A stretch of DNA of 64,000 bases. It comes from Promethearchaeota archaeon Loki_b31 (GTDB lineage Archaea; Asgardarchaeota; Lokiarchaeia; Sigyniarchaeales; SOKP01). The stretch spans positions 1 through 64,000 of the forward strand of contig NJBI01000003.1 of the NCBI GenBank assembly GCA_005222975.1, written 5' to 3'. The notes under the pieces were generated by a model. The model did no database searches. It was not told where the DNA came from and saw only the letters and a program-made list of their open reading frames with translations. Made by a program: the position numbers and the translations under genes. Below, in pieces: positions 54,408 to 62,830 of the stretch (position 1 is its first letter; each line of letters begins with the position of its first letter).

Positions 54408-54424
54408 CGAAAATAAATTTATCT
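54408..54424 (+). promoter_or_regulatory. TATA-like promoter of the enoyl-CoA hydratase gene
   Basis: CGAAAATAAATTTATCT: A-rich BRE-like part followed by AATTTATCT, centred about 29 nt before ATG 54448, suggesting a leaderless transcript. Confidence 0.4.
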
Positions 54425-54447
54425 ATTTTCAAATTCTAATAAATTAC

Positions 54448-55218
54448 ATGGCAATATTAATTGAAAAAAATTATCCGGTATTTACCATTGTTATTAATAA
54501 TCCCGAAGTTAAGAACGCAGTAGATGGTCCTACAGCTCAAGAATTAAGTGTTGCATTTAGAAAATTCGAAAACGATAAAGAAGCTTTAGTTGCTGTATTA
54601 TGGGGCTCTAATGGAACGTTTTGTTCAGGTGCAAATCTGAAGGCTATTGCTGAAGGGCGAGGAAATAAAATAGAAAAAGAAGGAGATGGTCCGATGGGTC
54701 CAACGCGGATGTTTTTATCAAAGCCAGTTATTGCAGCTATAGCAGGTTATGCTGTTGCAGGAGGATTAGAACTTGCCTTATGGTGTGATATGCGTGTTGT
54801 TGAGAAGGATGCGATTTTTGGAGTATTTTGTCGCAGATTTGGTGTACCTCTTATAGATGGTGGTACTGTGAGATTACCAAGACTTATTGGATTAAGTCGA
54901 GCTATGGATATGATTCTTACTGGACGCCCTGTGAATGCTGAAGAAGCACTCGCGTGTGGGCTTGCTAATCGAGTAGTTGATATAGGTCGATCGAGAATAG
55001 AAGCAGAGAAATTAGCAAGAGAAATTGCGGCTTTTCCAAAAACTTGCATGAGAAATGATCGCTTCTCCGCTTATGAACAATTTGGATTAGATATTAAAGA
55101 TGCGATGGTAAACGAATTTGAATACGGTTTAAAAACCTTAGAAAGCGGAGAATACATAGAGGGGAGTCAAGATTTTGCTAAAGGTAAAGGTAAGCATGGT
55201 AATTTTAAGAAGATATAA
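54448..55218 (+). CDS. Enoyl-CoA hydratase/isomerase (crotonase family) 2
   Basis: 256 aa. FTIVINNPEVKNAVDGPTAQ, LWGSNGTFCSGANLKAIAEG (oxyanion hole), AAIAGYAVAGGLELALWCDM and FGVPLIDGGTVRLPRLIGLS are crotonase motifs. Position one of the catalytic pair is Arg/Gly (CRRFGVPLIDGG), not Glu, so simple hydratase activity is uncertain; this wording is common in uncharacterised crotonases. It precedes the YjbQ gene by 35 bp on the same strand. Confidence 0.83.
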   Translation: MAILIEKNYPVFTIVINNPEVKNAVDGPTAQELSVAFRKFENDKEALVAVLWGSNGTFCSGANLKAIAEGRGNKIEKEGDGPMGPTRMFLSKPVIAAIAGYAVAGGLELALWCDMRVVEKDAIFGVFCRRFGVPLIDGGTVRLPRLIGLSRAMDMILTGRPVNAEEALACGLANRVVDIGRSRIEAEKLAREIAAFPKTCMRNDRFSAYEQFGLDIKDAMVNEFEYGLKTLESGEYIEGSQDFAKGKGKHGNFKKI

Positions 55219-55253
55219 AATAATATGATATTGTGATTAGATATGGTGATTAG

Positions 55254-55676
55254 ATGATTATGTTTGAAGAATTTAGAGTAAAAACCCCAGAAAGAGAAGT
55301 TTTACTAGAAATTACAAATGAAATTAGAAAGATTGTAAGGAATTCGGGCATAAATAAAGGTGTCTGCCGCGTATTTGTACCTCATACTACTGCGGGAATA
55401 ACTATTAATGAGAACGCAGATCCCTCTGTTATGAAAGATATTTCTAATTATTTGAACAAATTGATACCAAAAGGCGGAAGTTTAGGATATTCTTTTAGAC
55501 ATATGGAGGGTAATTCAGATGCGCATATTAAATGCTCTTTAACAGGACACTCGTTAGAATTGTTGATTCATGAGGGTAGATTAATGCTTGGAACTTGGCA
55601 AGGAGTGATGTTTGCAGAATATGACGGTCCGCGAAACAGGAAAGTCTTAGTCCAAATTCAAGGAGAATTTAATTAA
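55254..55676 (+). CDS. yjbQ: YjbQ/UPF0047-family protein
   Basis: 140 aa from ATG 55254 or ATG 55260 (MFEEFRVKTP). FVPHTTAGITINENADPSVM, GNSDAHIKCSLTGHSLELLI and LGTWQGVMFAEYDGPRNRKV cover the family's conserved length, including the His and Asn/Asp residues. Members show secondary thiamine-phosphate synthase activity in bacteria; the role in archaea is not settled. It lies behind the hydratase gene on the same strand. Confidence 0.88.
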   Translation: MIMFEEFRVKTPEREVLLEITNEIRKIVRNSGINKGVCRVFVPHTTAGITINENADPSVMKDISNYLNKLIPKGGSLGYSFRHMEGNSDAHIKCSLTGHSLELLIHEGRLMLGTWQGVMFAEYDGPRNRKVLVQIQGEFN

Positions 55677-55698
55677 AATAATATCAATAAATTATACT

Positions 55699-56937
55699 TT
55701 ATTTCTTTACTAATTTCAAAGTTATAAAGAATGTAATAACTAATAAACCATTAATTAAGTGAAAGGGTAAAAATGTATCGATTTCCCCTAAAAAACTAAT
55801 AATAATTGGTCCAATTGCGCTACACAAAAATCCTATAGCGTTGTTAAATCCGATGCCTGTACCTTTTAAATCCGGATCAATTTTTTCTATAATATTTAAT
55901 AGTAATGTGTTTCCCGCTGGTTCGTACAACGCTAACCCTATCCCAACTAATGTCGTAATAATTAAAAACACAATCAGATTAAAAACAATACTAGTCAAGA
56001 ACGAAAGAGAAAAAATGATAACAATTATCCGCCCCACCAACATCATTTTTCTTGGGCTATGACGATCTGTTAATCTACCAGAGATAACCACAAAAGTTAT
56101 GTAAGCCGCTACGATAAGAATTAAAACATAGCTCGTTTGAATTTCGTCCAAAATAAATTGGACTTGTAAGACCCAAATTAAATATGCCATAATTCCTCCA
56201 AATATAAACCACCTTACGCTATTTAAAAATATATTAATTATAAAGTGCCTTTCTTGTAATAAGATTTTTACATTTGCTAAATTTAGCGACATTTTATTCT
56301 CATTTTTGGGACTTTCTAAATCGGTTTTCACTTTTTTGTTTCCCTTTTCTTTCAAGAAAATAATCATAACTACCCCCGATATTATTGTTAAAATGCCCGA
56401 AATAGAAAATATATTCCTAAACCCGAAATATGAAGAGATGTATCCCCCGATAACGATGCCTCCAAAAGTACCTAAGGACATCGATAACGCGTATAACCCC
56501 ATTCCTTTTCCGTGCTCTTCTTTCTCGTAAATATCACCAATAATTGCTTGTAAAATGGATGTATAAGCTCCTGCCCCTTGAATTGCTCTAAAGATTATAA
56601 GTTGAACAATGTCCTGAGCGATAAAACATAAAAAAGTTCCAATTATGTATATAATCAATCCGATAAATACAACTAATCTTCTACCATACTTATCAGAGGC
56701 ATCAGCGAATGGAAATTGAAACAGTGCTTGCGTTACAGCAAAAATCCCTATTACGATTCCATAAGCGGTAAGTGTTCCAGAGAGGTCTATAATAAAAGAT
56801 GGTAACCCAATATTAACCACGCTTATTCCTAAATTTCTAAAAAATACTCCCATTAAGACAACAAAAAGTAAAATTTTTACGTGCTTTCCAAAATTGCTCT
56901 TTGAACGCTTTAAATTATCCTCAGTTTTAATCCCCAT
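55699..56937 (-). CDS. MFS transporter (drug/multisolute efflux type)
   Basis: 412 aa, twelve hydrophobic segments. Motif A reads PFADASDKYGRRLVVFIG, and GAGAYTSILQAIIGDIYEKE resembles the motif-C region of antiporters. A second A-like motif VVISGRLTDRHSPRKMMLVG is between helices 8 and 9. It may export a small molecule. The N-terminus has a short Lys-rich cytosolic tail. Convergent with the YjbQ gene (22-bp gap) and divergent from the GH172-like gene. Confidence 0.85.
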   Translation of the reverse strand: MGIKTEDNLKRSKSNFGKHVKILLFVVLMGVFFRNLGISVVNIGLPSFIIDLSGTLTAYGIVIGIFAVTQALFQFPFADASDKYGRRLVVFIGLIIYIIGTFLCFIAQDIVQLIIFRAIQGAGAYTSILQAIIGDIYEKEEHGKGMGLYALSMSLGTFGGIVIGGYISSYFGFRNIFSISGILTIISGVVMIIFLKEKGNKKVKTDLESPKNENKMSLNLANVKILLQERHFIINIFLNSVRWFIFGGIMAYLIWVLQVQFILDEIQTSYVLILIVAAYITFVVISGRLTDRHSPRKMMLVGRIIVIIFSLSFLTSIVFNLIVFLIITTLVGIGLALYEPAGNTLLLNIIEKIDPDLKGTGIGFNNAIGFLCSAIGPIIISFLGEIDTFLPFHLINGLLVITFFITLKLVKK

Positions 56938-57047
56938 TTATTTTAGAAATTAAGAAATAAATTTAAAGTTATTTTTCGCAATATTTTAAACTTTTAATAC
57001 TCATATTTACATAATCTTAGTTATTATTTTGGAAAAAAGGGATAATA

Positions 57048-58229
57048 ATGGAGTTTGGATTTAATTCTTTATCAAATTTAGCCCAGATTAGGAAAGATGT
57101 GAAGAGAAAAAGAATTTCTAGTTACGATAAAACAGGGGCAAATGCTGATTTCTTTACATTCAAAGGCAATGAAATAAGGGAAATTTGTAACATAGAAGGC
57201 GCTGGAATGATAAAACACATCTGGATGACGATTGCCTCGGGAGATCCTTATTACTTGAGAAAAACAGTTATTAGAATGTGGTGGGATAACGAAGAGCACC
57301 CTTCAGTAGAGTGCCCAATAGGAGACTTTTTTGGGGTAGGCCACGCAAAGACCGCAAATTTTTGGAGTCTGCCGCTTTCTATGGGGCCAGAGGACGGAAA
57401 AGGATTTAATTGTTTTTTCCCAATGCCGTTTTCAAAACGCGCTCGAATAGAAATTGAAAATGAAAGCGATATCGCCTTGGTAGTTTATTTTTATGTTGAT
57501 TACGAAGAATATCACTCGTTAGACTCTACTTATGGTAGATTTCACGTTTTTTGGAATCGCGTAAATCCATGTGAAGGAAGCGATTATGTCAAAAAGAAGA
57601 AAGTGGAATTCAATTTTAAAAAGAATCCAACACACGAGAAAGATTATTTTGTCATGGACGCTGAAGGTGAAGGCCATTTCGTTGGATTTCATTTAGATAT
57701 TCATAATTTATATGAAACTGAGAAGCACAATTGGCCTGGAGAAGGAGACGATTACATAGAGATCGATGACGGTGAAATTATTCTTTATGGAACTGGCACT
57801 GAAGATTATTTTTGCACATCGTGGTGCCCAACTCAATACTATTGCTCACCCTACTTTGGAATTCCATTGCCGGGAGGTAAAAATTGGAGCGGAAAAATAT
57901 CCTATTATAGGTATCACATTGAAGATCCAATATATTTTCACAAAAATATTAAAGTAAAGATAGAGCACGGTCACGCGAATCAAAGGTCAGACGATTGGTC
58001 TTCAACAGCTTACTGGTATCAAGCAGAGCCACATCAGAAATTTAAATCTTTTCCGGTAGTTAACGATAGATTACCTAGAGAAGAACCTAAAGAGATAATA
58101 AATAAAATTTTCACTACCGAAGAACTTCTAGAAATGCCAACCATTTCGCAAGGAACAGCTGAAAGCATAGAAAAGGATATTGAAGAAGAAATGAAAATAC
58201 AAGAGAAATTGACAAATGAAGAACATTAA
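57048..58229 (+). CDS. GH172-like (DUF2961) glycoside hydrolase family protein
   Basis: 393 aa. GAGMIKHIWMTIASGDPYYL, VIRMWWDNEEHPSVECPIGD, FFGVGHAKTANFWSLPLSMG and NCFFPMPFSKRARIEIENES are the classic DUF2961 string, followed by LYGTGTEDYFCTSWCP and RYHIEDPIYFHKNIKVKIEH. DUF2961 contains the GH172 fructo- and arabinofuranosidases, which assemble as large jelly-roll oligomers. No signal peptide is visible, so it should act in the cytosol. The next genes downstream include a GPH-type transporter, which could import its substrate. Which glycoside it uses is unknown. Confidence 0.85.
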   Translation: MEFGFNSLSNLAQIRKDVKRKRISSYDKTGANADFFTFKGNEIREICNIEGAGMIKHIWMTIASGDPYYLRKTVIRMWWDNEEHPSVECPIGDFFGVGHAKTANFWSLPLSMGPEDGKGFNCFFPMPFSKRARIEIENESDIALVVYFYVDYEEYHSLDSTYGRFHVFWNRVNPCEGSDYVKKKKVEFNFKKNPTHEKDYFVMDAEGEGHFVGFHLDIHNLYETEKHNWPGEGDDYIEIDDGEIILYGTGTEDYFCTSWCPTQYYCSPYFGIPLPGGKNWSGKISYYRYHIEDPIYFHKNIKVKIEHGHANQRSDDWSSTAYWYQAEPHQKFKSFPVVNDRLPREEPKEIINKIFTTEELLEMPTISQGTAESIEKDIEEEMKIQEKLTNEEH

Positions 58230-58240
58230 GCCTTTAATAA

Positions 58241-58376
58241 TTACTCTAAAGAGATCGAACCTTAAAAATAAAAATAAAATTTTTTTTTAAAAATTTTATA
58301 AACTCTTTAATTTAGTCAAATGTTCTTCGTGAAGTTCACTTAACTTTTTTTGTTGCTCTATGAAATTTATATAAAA
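58241..58376. repeat. Diverged direct repeat of the GPH transporter 3' end and flank (left copy)
   Basis: TTACTCTAAAGAGAT followed by GAACCTTAAAAATAAAAA recurs with a single mismatch (C or T between the two blocks) at 59075-59108, and the sequence behind it stays similar up to about 59214. Between the copies lie a toxin-antitoxin pair and a toxin relic. Confidence 0.7.
58296..58376 (-). pseudogene. Relic of a GPH transporter C-terminus
   Basis: On the minus strand, the frame reads FYINFIEQQKKLSELHEEHL and then TKLKSL before TAA 58296-58298. It matches the end of the GPH transporter at 59128-60492 (YKRFTEQQEKLKVLHEERLR). An in-frame TAG at 58377-58379 closes it upstream and there is no start codon. 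Confidence 0.7.
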
Positions 58377-58472
58377 CTATGGCGAGTCTAAGGATATACA
58401 AAAAAAGTAAAAATTTAAGAGAAAGATAAGAGTTTATAATAGTGAGAATTATTATATTAATGATGGTGAATT

Positions 58473-58685
58473 ATGAGTAGAAGCATGATTGAGAAAATTT
58501 TAACTCTGATAAAAGAACTTCCAGAAAATACCCATCCCGAGGATATGGATGAGGCAATGTACCAGCTTTTCGCAAAAAAAGAAATTCTTAAAGGTTTGGA
58601 AGACAGTAGAAAAGGAAATATTATTAGTATAGAAGAATTTAAGAAAAAAATGGCGAAAAAATGGCTGATAGAGAATGGACAATAG
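58473..58685 (+). CDS. Antitoxin of RelBE/ParDE-type module 2
   Basis: 70 aa. LTLIKELPENTHPEDMDEAM at about 10-29 and IISIEEFKKKMAKKWL near the end follow the same plan as the antitoxin at 11466-11660, although the sequences are strongly diverged. It overlaps the toxin gene by 25 nt. Acidic start and basic end fit DNA- and toxin-binding roles. It lies within the duplicated end of the GPH transporter gene. Confidence 0.74.
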   Translation: MSRSMIEKILTLIKELPENTHPEDMDEAMYQLFAKKEILKGLEDSRKGNIISIEEFKKKMAKKWLIENGQ

Positions 58686-58978
58686 AATTGTCAAAAAGCG
58701 CAGAAGATAATATGGATCAAATTCTTTTACATATCTCACAAAAAATCTCACACCAACAAGTTCAAGCTTTTTTAAGAGGATTCTATGATACTTTAGAAGA
58801 TATTAAACGCTTCCCAAGAATGTATGCTAAACTATTGGATTTAGATAACCCCAATATTCGTCATTTTATTTATAATAAATACCGGATTGTCTATGAATTA
58901 ATTGAAACAGAAAGGGTAATTAGAATCTTAACAATCTTTCATTCACGACAACAATTAAGATTAAGCAATATCATCTAA
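58661..58978 (+). CDS. RelE/ParE-family toxin of module 2
   Basis: 105 aa. WTIELSKSAEDNMDQILLHI, FLRGFYDTLEDIKRFPRMYA, then FIYNKYRIVYELIETERVIR and ILTIFHSRQQLR give the RelE/ParE layout; RIVYEL plus IFHSRQ is the active-site hairpin region. It overlaps the antitoxin by 25 nt. Its 3' end overlaps a toxin relic on the other strand (58961-59065). Confidence 0.82.
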   Translation: MADREWTIELSKSAEDNMDQILLHISQKISHQQVQAFLRGFYDTLEDIKRFPRMYAKLLDLDNPNIRHFIYNKYRIVYELIETERVIRILTIFHSRQQLRLSNII

Positions 58979-59065
58979 TTTCTCATATAAATCGCTTTCT
59001 GCTTTTGGAGACCATTCTATTTTAATTAATGAAATATATTGGACTCGACAATGATTGATGTCCAT
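58961..59065 (-). pseudogene. Relic of a third RelE/ParE toxin N-terminus
   Basis: The 34-codon minus-strand frame contains IKIEWSPKAESDLYEKLDDI, nearly the consensus start of RelE toxins (compare VQIEWSEESEEDLNDILSYL at 11648). It stops at 58961-58963 before the rest of the domain, and its end overlaps the intact toxin gene. It is most likely a truncated older toxin copy. Confidence 0.5.
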
Positions 59066-59074
59066 TATCTAAAG

Positions 59075-59214
59075 TTACTCTAAAGAGATTGAACCTTAAA
59101 AATAAAAAAAGAAAATTTAGACTAAATTCACTTCAATTTTCTCAATCGTTCTTCATGAAGTACTTTTAACTTCTCTTGCTGCTCAGTGAATCTTTTGTAA
59201 TTTAGGGGAAAGAA
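59075..59214. repeat. Diverged direct repeat of the GPH transporter 3' end and flank (right, parental copy)
   Basis: This is the genuine end of the transporter gene (stop at 59128-59130 on the minus strand) plus 53 bp of downstream flank. It is the partner of 58241-58376; TTACTCTAAAGAGAT begins at 59075. Confidence 0.7.
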
Positions 59215-60492
59215 TTTAAAAATTATTAGCCCAATTAATAGACCAATAGCAGGAACAATTGACATTGAAAGTCTTAACCCAATTATTGCTTCAGATGTTT
59301 GAGTTTCTAATTGAGGATCAAATCCGCTAATTAACTGAACAAGTATTAAGGCTAAAGCAGAAAGAATCATTGATAATCTAGCAATAAAGGCTCCAATTCC
59401 ACCATATGTTGCTTCTCGTCTTTTTCCTGTCTTTATTTCATCATAATCAATTGCCGCGGAAATTACTGGTTCAGTCATTAATACTCCACTAATTCCCATT
59501 CCAGGAAAAAGTCCAATAATTGTTAAACTAATAAAATCTTCTGCTAGAAAGAGTGGTACCATACCAATACAAAATATGATCATTGAGAGAGTTAAGCCAA
59601 ACTTTGGCCCTTTTTTTCCATAAATTTTCCACCATAATGGGATGCCACCAAGAATTCCTAATGCTACTCCAATCATCGCAAAACCTTCCATTCCCTCCTC
59701 CATATTTAGAATAAATTTTGCATAAAGAGGAAGAATCATTAAAGTAAAACCAAAACAAAAATCAAGCATTGCGTATGTAATTGATCCAATTAAAAATGGT
59801 TTGTTCGAAAAACATTCTTTAAATGCCTTAAATATAGGTGATGGTTCATCTATTTGAAATTCTTTCCTCTCTTTTGTTCCTAGGAGAGAGAGATACATTG
59901 TAATTGGAATAGTAACCCCCATAATAACTCCCGCCATTGCCCAACTACCTAGTGCAACAGCGATCATTGAAGGAATCATGACTCCAATCATTGACGATAA
60001 AAATGCAATCGTATCGTTTATAGCTACTACTGAAGCTCTTTCCATCTCATCTTCATACATTTCCGTATATAAAGCGCTCCAAGCGGTTATAACTATTGTA
60101 AATCCCGTATCGAATAAAAACAGCATTAACAAACCGTGAAGAAAGACTAAACCCGTATCAGAATATGGGACCCACCACAGTACCATAAAACCTATCGTCA
60201 TTGGAATTGTTCCATAGATAATCCATGGTACCCGACGCCCTCGTTTTGGCTTCAATTTATCCATATAGTAGCCAATTAAAGGGTCGTTGATAGCATTCCA
60301 TATTCCATAGAACATGAGTAGAAGACCAAATTGAATAAGGGAAAGTCCAGCGTATATAGTATAAAAAGTTAATAACCAAGAACCGATCATGTTGTATGGA
60401 AGGGCAGAGGGTACTGCGCCTAATGAATACAGTAAATGTCCTAATCGCGAATGTATTTTATTTCCATCAGATTTTTTAACAGATTCCGTCAT
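59128..60492 (-). CDS. GPH-family sugar:cation symporter 2, promoter separated by an insertion sequence
   Basis: 454 aa, about twelve helices. NAINDPLIGYYMDKLKPKRG with RRVPWI is the GPH signature and FDTGFTIVITAWSALYTEMY the next helix. It resembles the transporter at 50420-51841 along its length. Its ATG (60490-60492) is only 6 nt from the left end of the IS element at 60499-62700, so its original promoter now lies beyond 62700. It can be expressed only from a promoter inside the IS or by read-through. The GH172-like gene on its left suggests sugar uptake. Confidence 0.86.
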   Translation of the reverse strand: MTESVKKSDGNKIHSRLGHLLYSLGAVPSALPYNMIGSWLLTFYTIYAGLSLIQFGLLLMFYGIWNAINDPLIGYYMDKLKPKRGRRVPWIIYGTIPMTIGFMVLWWVPYSDTGLVFLHGLLMLFLFDTGFTIVITAWSALYTEMYEDEMERASVVAINDTIAFLSSMIGVMIPSMIAVALGSWAMAGVIMGVTIPITMYLSLLGTKERKEFQIDEPSPIFKAFKECFSNKPFLIGSITYAMLDFCFGFTLMILPLYAKFILNMEEGMEGFAMIGVALGILGGIPLWWKIYGKKGPKFGLTLSMIIFCIGMVPLFLAEDFISLTIIGLFPGMGISGVLMTEPVISAAIDYDEIKTGKRREATYGGIGAFIARLSMILSALALILVQLISGFDPQLETQTSEAIIGLRLSMSIVPAIGLLIGLIIFKFFPLNYKRFTEQQEKLKVLHEERLRKLK

Positions 60493-60498
60493 TTTTAA

Positions 60499-60522
60499 TA
60501 GAGATTTTTCGTGTCAAAAATA
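60499..60522 (+). repeat. Left terminal inverted repeat of the IS
   Basis: Begins TAGAGATTTTTCGTGTC and continues A-rich; it is the exact complement of 62677-62700. Confidence 0.9.
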
Positions 60523-60720
60523 AACATGTTTTTTTTGATTAATACTCTTTTTCCACAGCTCTTTTTAAGTACCCTTCCTAATTTGACTTGAATATTTTGA
60601 ATATTTATATATTAAAGGATTAAAATGATTATCGCTTAGAGCAGCATATCAAAAACTCTAAATACTCTATTTGATTACAATATATAAATGAATACAAGAA
60701 TAAAATAAAAGATATATTAG

Positions 60721-62571
60721 GTGAAAAGGAATATGGTTTATAAAATTATTAGGAATGGTAAGGTCTACATCGTACATGAAATAAATGACTATATTGACCA
60801 CCCCGTCCAGGAAACAATTGATTGTGAAACAAAGGAGGGAATGAACCGCTATAAAAAGTTATTTACCCCGAAGAGAAGGAAGAGGAAAAGCCAAAGATCG
60901 CCACAGCACCTAAGGACTCGACAAACAACGTTGGATGAGTTCTTTTCTTTCAATTGTTCTAACCCACATGAGGATGTCAAGGTCTTAACTCCTGCGGTTG
61001 AGCCACCAATATGTTCAGAAGAAGGCAGAGATCGAGACATTCTCTCGCTTCCAAAGAAGGAAATGATTATAAATCATGTTAAAAAGCTTAAGGCAGACCA
61101 TCAATCATTTGGGCACAGTCGCATTAAAAAAGAGTTACCTGAGTATATGGAGTGTTCCGAAGCTACTATCAGCCGTATCTTACGCGAACATCAGCTCCAA
61201 AACCCGCCCAAACGATTGGCATCAGAAGTTAAAATAGGTATTTGGTGTCCTTCTTTAGCTTCTCATACCGGAGAAAGTTTTTCACTGGAATGTGATGCCA
61301 AAAATGGCATGATTTTAATTTTATTCCTATTTCAACAAATATTGGAGCCATTAATTAAACCTTTTCTAACAGAGAAAGAGATAAAACACGTCCTTGCGTA
61401 TAGTTTAGGGATGCTCTCTGAGAAACCCGTTTATCAGTGCTTGGAGGTAATCCCTCCAAGAATAATGGAGCTCCTTGAATTTGATAAGGTGATAAAGTTA
61501 AAGAATATCCCTGCAATATTAAAAACCTTAGGTTCTCACAAAGATGGCATTACTTCAGAGAAAATTCGCAATAGTAAACCAAATAAGCTGGCACTGGACG
61601 AAAAAGTAATAGAACGGTATTCTAAAAAAGCGCACATTGACACGCACGACGACACCTGTCAAGCAGGATACTTTTATTGTTCGCGGAGGAATAAGAGCGT
61701 GCTGGCGGAGTCTATAGAAGTAATAGCAGATATTAGTCAAGAAGGGATTGCATTACCGCTATATTTTACATTTACTCCGCATTCGCTCACCAAAAAGGAA
61801 CAAGCCATGTTAGCAGAACGCGATATACCTCAGCAATCAGGAACACATCTCGCTTCTCTTGATACCAAAAATAATTCAAGCCTTTCCAAACCTGCTAAAG
61901 GTAAAAGGGCAAAGACGGTGTTTTTGTTATTGGATGTTATTTCAAGCACCATTGGGCAACTACCGCTACGTTTTGACAATAATTACGCACAGAAAGAGTC
62001 CATCCAGCGCCTTCAAGCCGAAAACTGGTCATTTATCGGGCATGGTAAGTCTAATTTAATCGTTGGGAAGTCGTTAAAAAAGCGGATGAAAAAGGAGAAA
62101 TTAAAATACGCCTGCGAATCGATTGACTCCGCTGATCATGGCGGATCTATTAATGTGGTGGGTTATCAAAAAAATGGGCGGGTACATCTTTATCTGACCA
62201 ATGAAACCGATCACGAGTCCACCAAGTCCATTATTGAAGAATATAGACATCGTTGGCGTCTCGAAAATACATTTAAATGGACCCCCTCCATTACACTATT
62301 GAGCGGAAGTGATCCGATAGTTCATATAGGGCAATTAATTATTGCCTTGTACTTCCTATCCTATCTCGTCCATTATTTCCGCGCCGCCACTCCCACCATT
62401 GTCTCTCTACTTGAACATCCTGCGAGCGTGCACTACGAAAATAACATTTTAATCATCACATTTCCCAAGATCCGCAAGTATTTTTGGAATAAATTGGTTA
62501 ATCTTCAGCAAAAGCTGCATGAAACCCATTTTTCTTGCGTTCAAATTAGTTACGAGAATAAAGGACGATAA
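60721..62571 (+). CDS. DDE transposase (IS4/IS1634-like)
   Basis: 616 aa from GTG; ATG 60733 is an alternative. An N-terminal HTH lies near residues 133-155 (FGHSRIKKELPEYMECSEAT, then ISRILREHQ). The probable DDE triad is Asp ~293 (LALDEKVIERYSKKA), Asp ~419 (LRFDNNYAQK) and Glu ~515 in YRHRWRLENTFKW, which resembles the Y(2)R(3)E signature of IS4-type enzymes. It moves the element by cut-and-paste. Codon use is less AT-biased than in the neighbouring genes (cgc, gcc and cgg codons), a sign of recent arrival. The C-terminal part is hydrophobic (IALYFLSYLVHYF), as in that family. Confidence 0.85.
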   Translation: MKRNMVYKIIRNGKVYIVHEINDYIDHPVQETIDCETKEGMNRYKKLFTPKRRKRKSQRSPQHLRTRQTTLDEFFSFNCSNPHEDVKVLTPAVEPPICSEEGRDRDILSLPKKEMIINHVKKLKADHQSFGHSRIKKELPEYMECSEATISRILREHQLQNPPKRLASEVKIGIWCPSLASHTGESFSLECDAKNGMILILFLFQQILEPLIKPFLTEKEIKHVLAYSLGMLSEKPVYQCLEVIPPRIMELLEFDKVIKLKNIPAILKTLGSHKDGITSEKIRNSKPNKLALDEKVIERYSKKAHIDTHDDTCQAGYFYCSRRNKSVLAESIEVIADISQEGIALPLYFTFTPHSLTKKEQAMLAERDIPQQSGTHLASLDTKNNSSLSKPAKGKRAKTVFLLLDVISSTIGQLPLRFDNNYAQKESIQRLQAENWSFIGHGKSNLIVGKSLKKRMKKEKLKYACESIDSADHGGSINVVGYQKNGRVHLYLTNETDHESTKSIIEEYRHRWRLENTFKWTPSITLLSGSDPIVHIGQLIIALYFLSYLVHYFRAATPTIVSLLEHPASVHYENNILIITFPKIRKYFWNKLVNLQQKLHETHFSCVQISYENKGR

Positions 62572-62676
62572 ATTTTTCTTTTTCATGATATTGATTAATT
62601 TCCTCGGTGAAGATACCCTTCCCTCCAACATTTCTTGTTAACGAAGAAGCGATTTCAAGATTTAAAAAGTTTTAAA

Positions 62677-62700
62677 TATTTTTGACACGAAAAATCTCTA
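62677..62700 (-). repeat. Right terminal inverted repeat of the IS
   Basis: Ends GACACGAAAAATCTCTA and is followed by TTAA 62701-62704; the partner of 60499-60522. The AT-rich sequence that follows (62705-62830) is the original upstream region of the GPH transporter and includes a TATA-like string (minus strand TTTATATGTG). Confidence 0.9.
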
Positions 62701-62830
62701 TTAATAATTCACATATAAATAAAATTTTTAAAAATCAATTTTTAATTAATATTTTGTTATTCAGTCTTTTAATATTTACATTTTAATGTAATAATATCTA
62801 ATAAAAAAGCTTACGAGTACGAAGTTAAAC

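Larger units (their letters stand above)
60499..62700 (+). mobile_element. Complete insertion sequence with 24-bp perfect terminal inverted repeats
   Basis: 2202 bp bounded by perfect 24-bp inverted repeats at 60499-60522 and 62677-62700 (outer ends TAGAGATTTTTCGTGTC and its complement). TTAA stands directly outside on both sides (60495-60498 and 62701-62704) and is the likely target duplication. It carries one transposase gene (60721-62571). Both ends and the gene are intact, so it was probably inserted recently. The insertion lies between the GPH transporter start codon and its promoter. Confidence 0.9.

Noticed and set aside
54448..55218. 1,4-dihydroxy-2-naphthoyl-CoA synthase (MenB)
   Set aside because: Size and active-site loops fit general crotonases better and no menaquinone genes are nearby.
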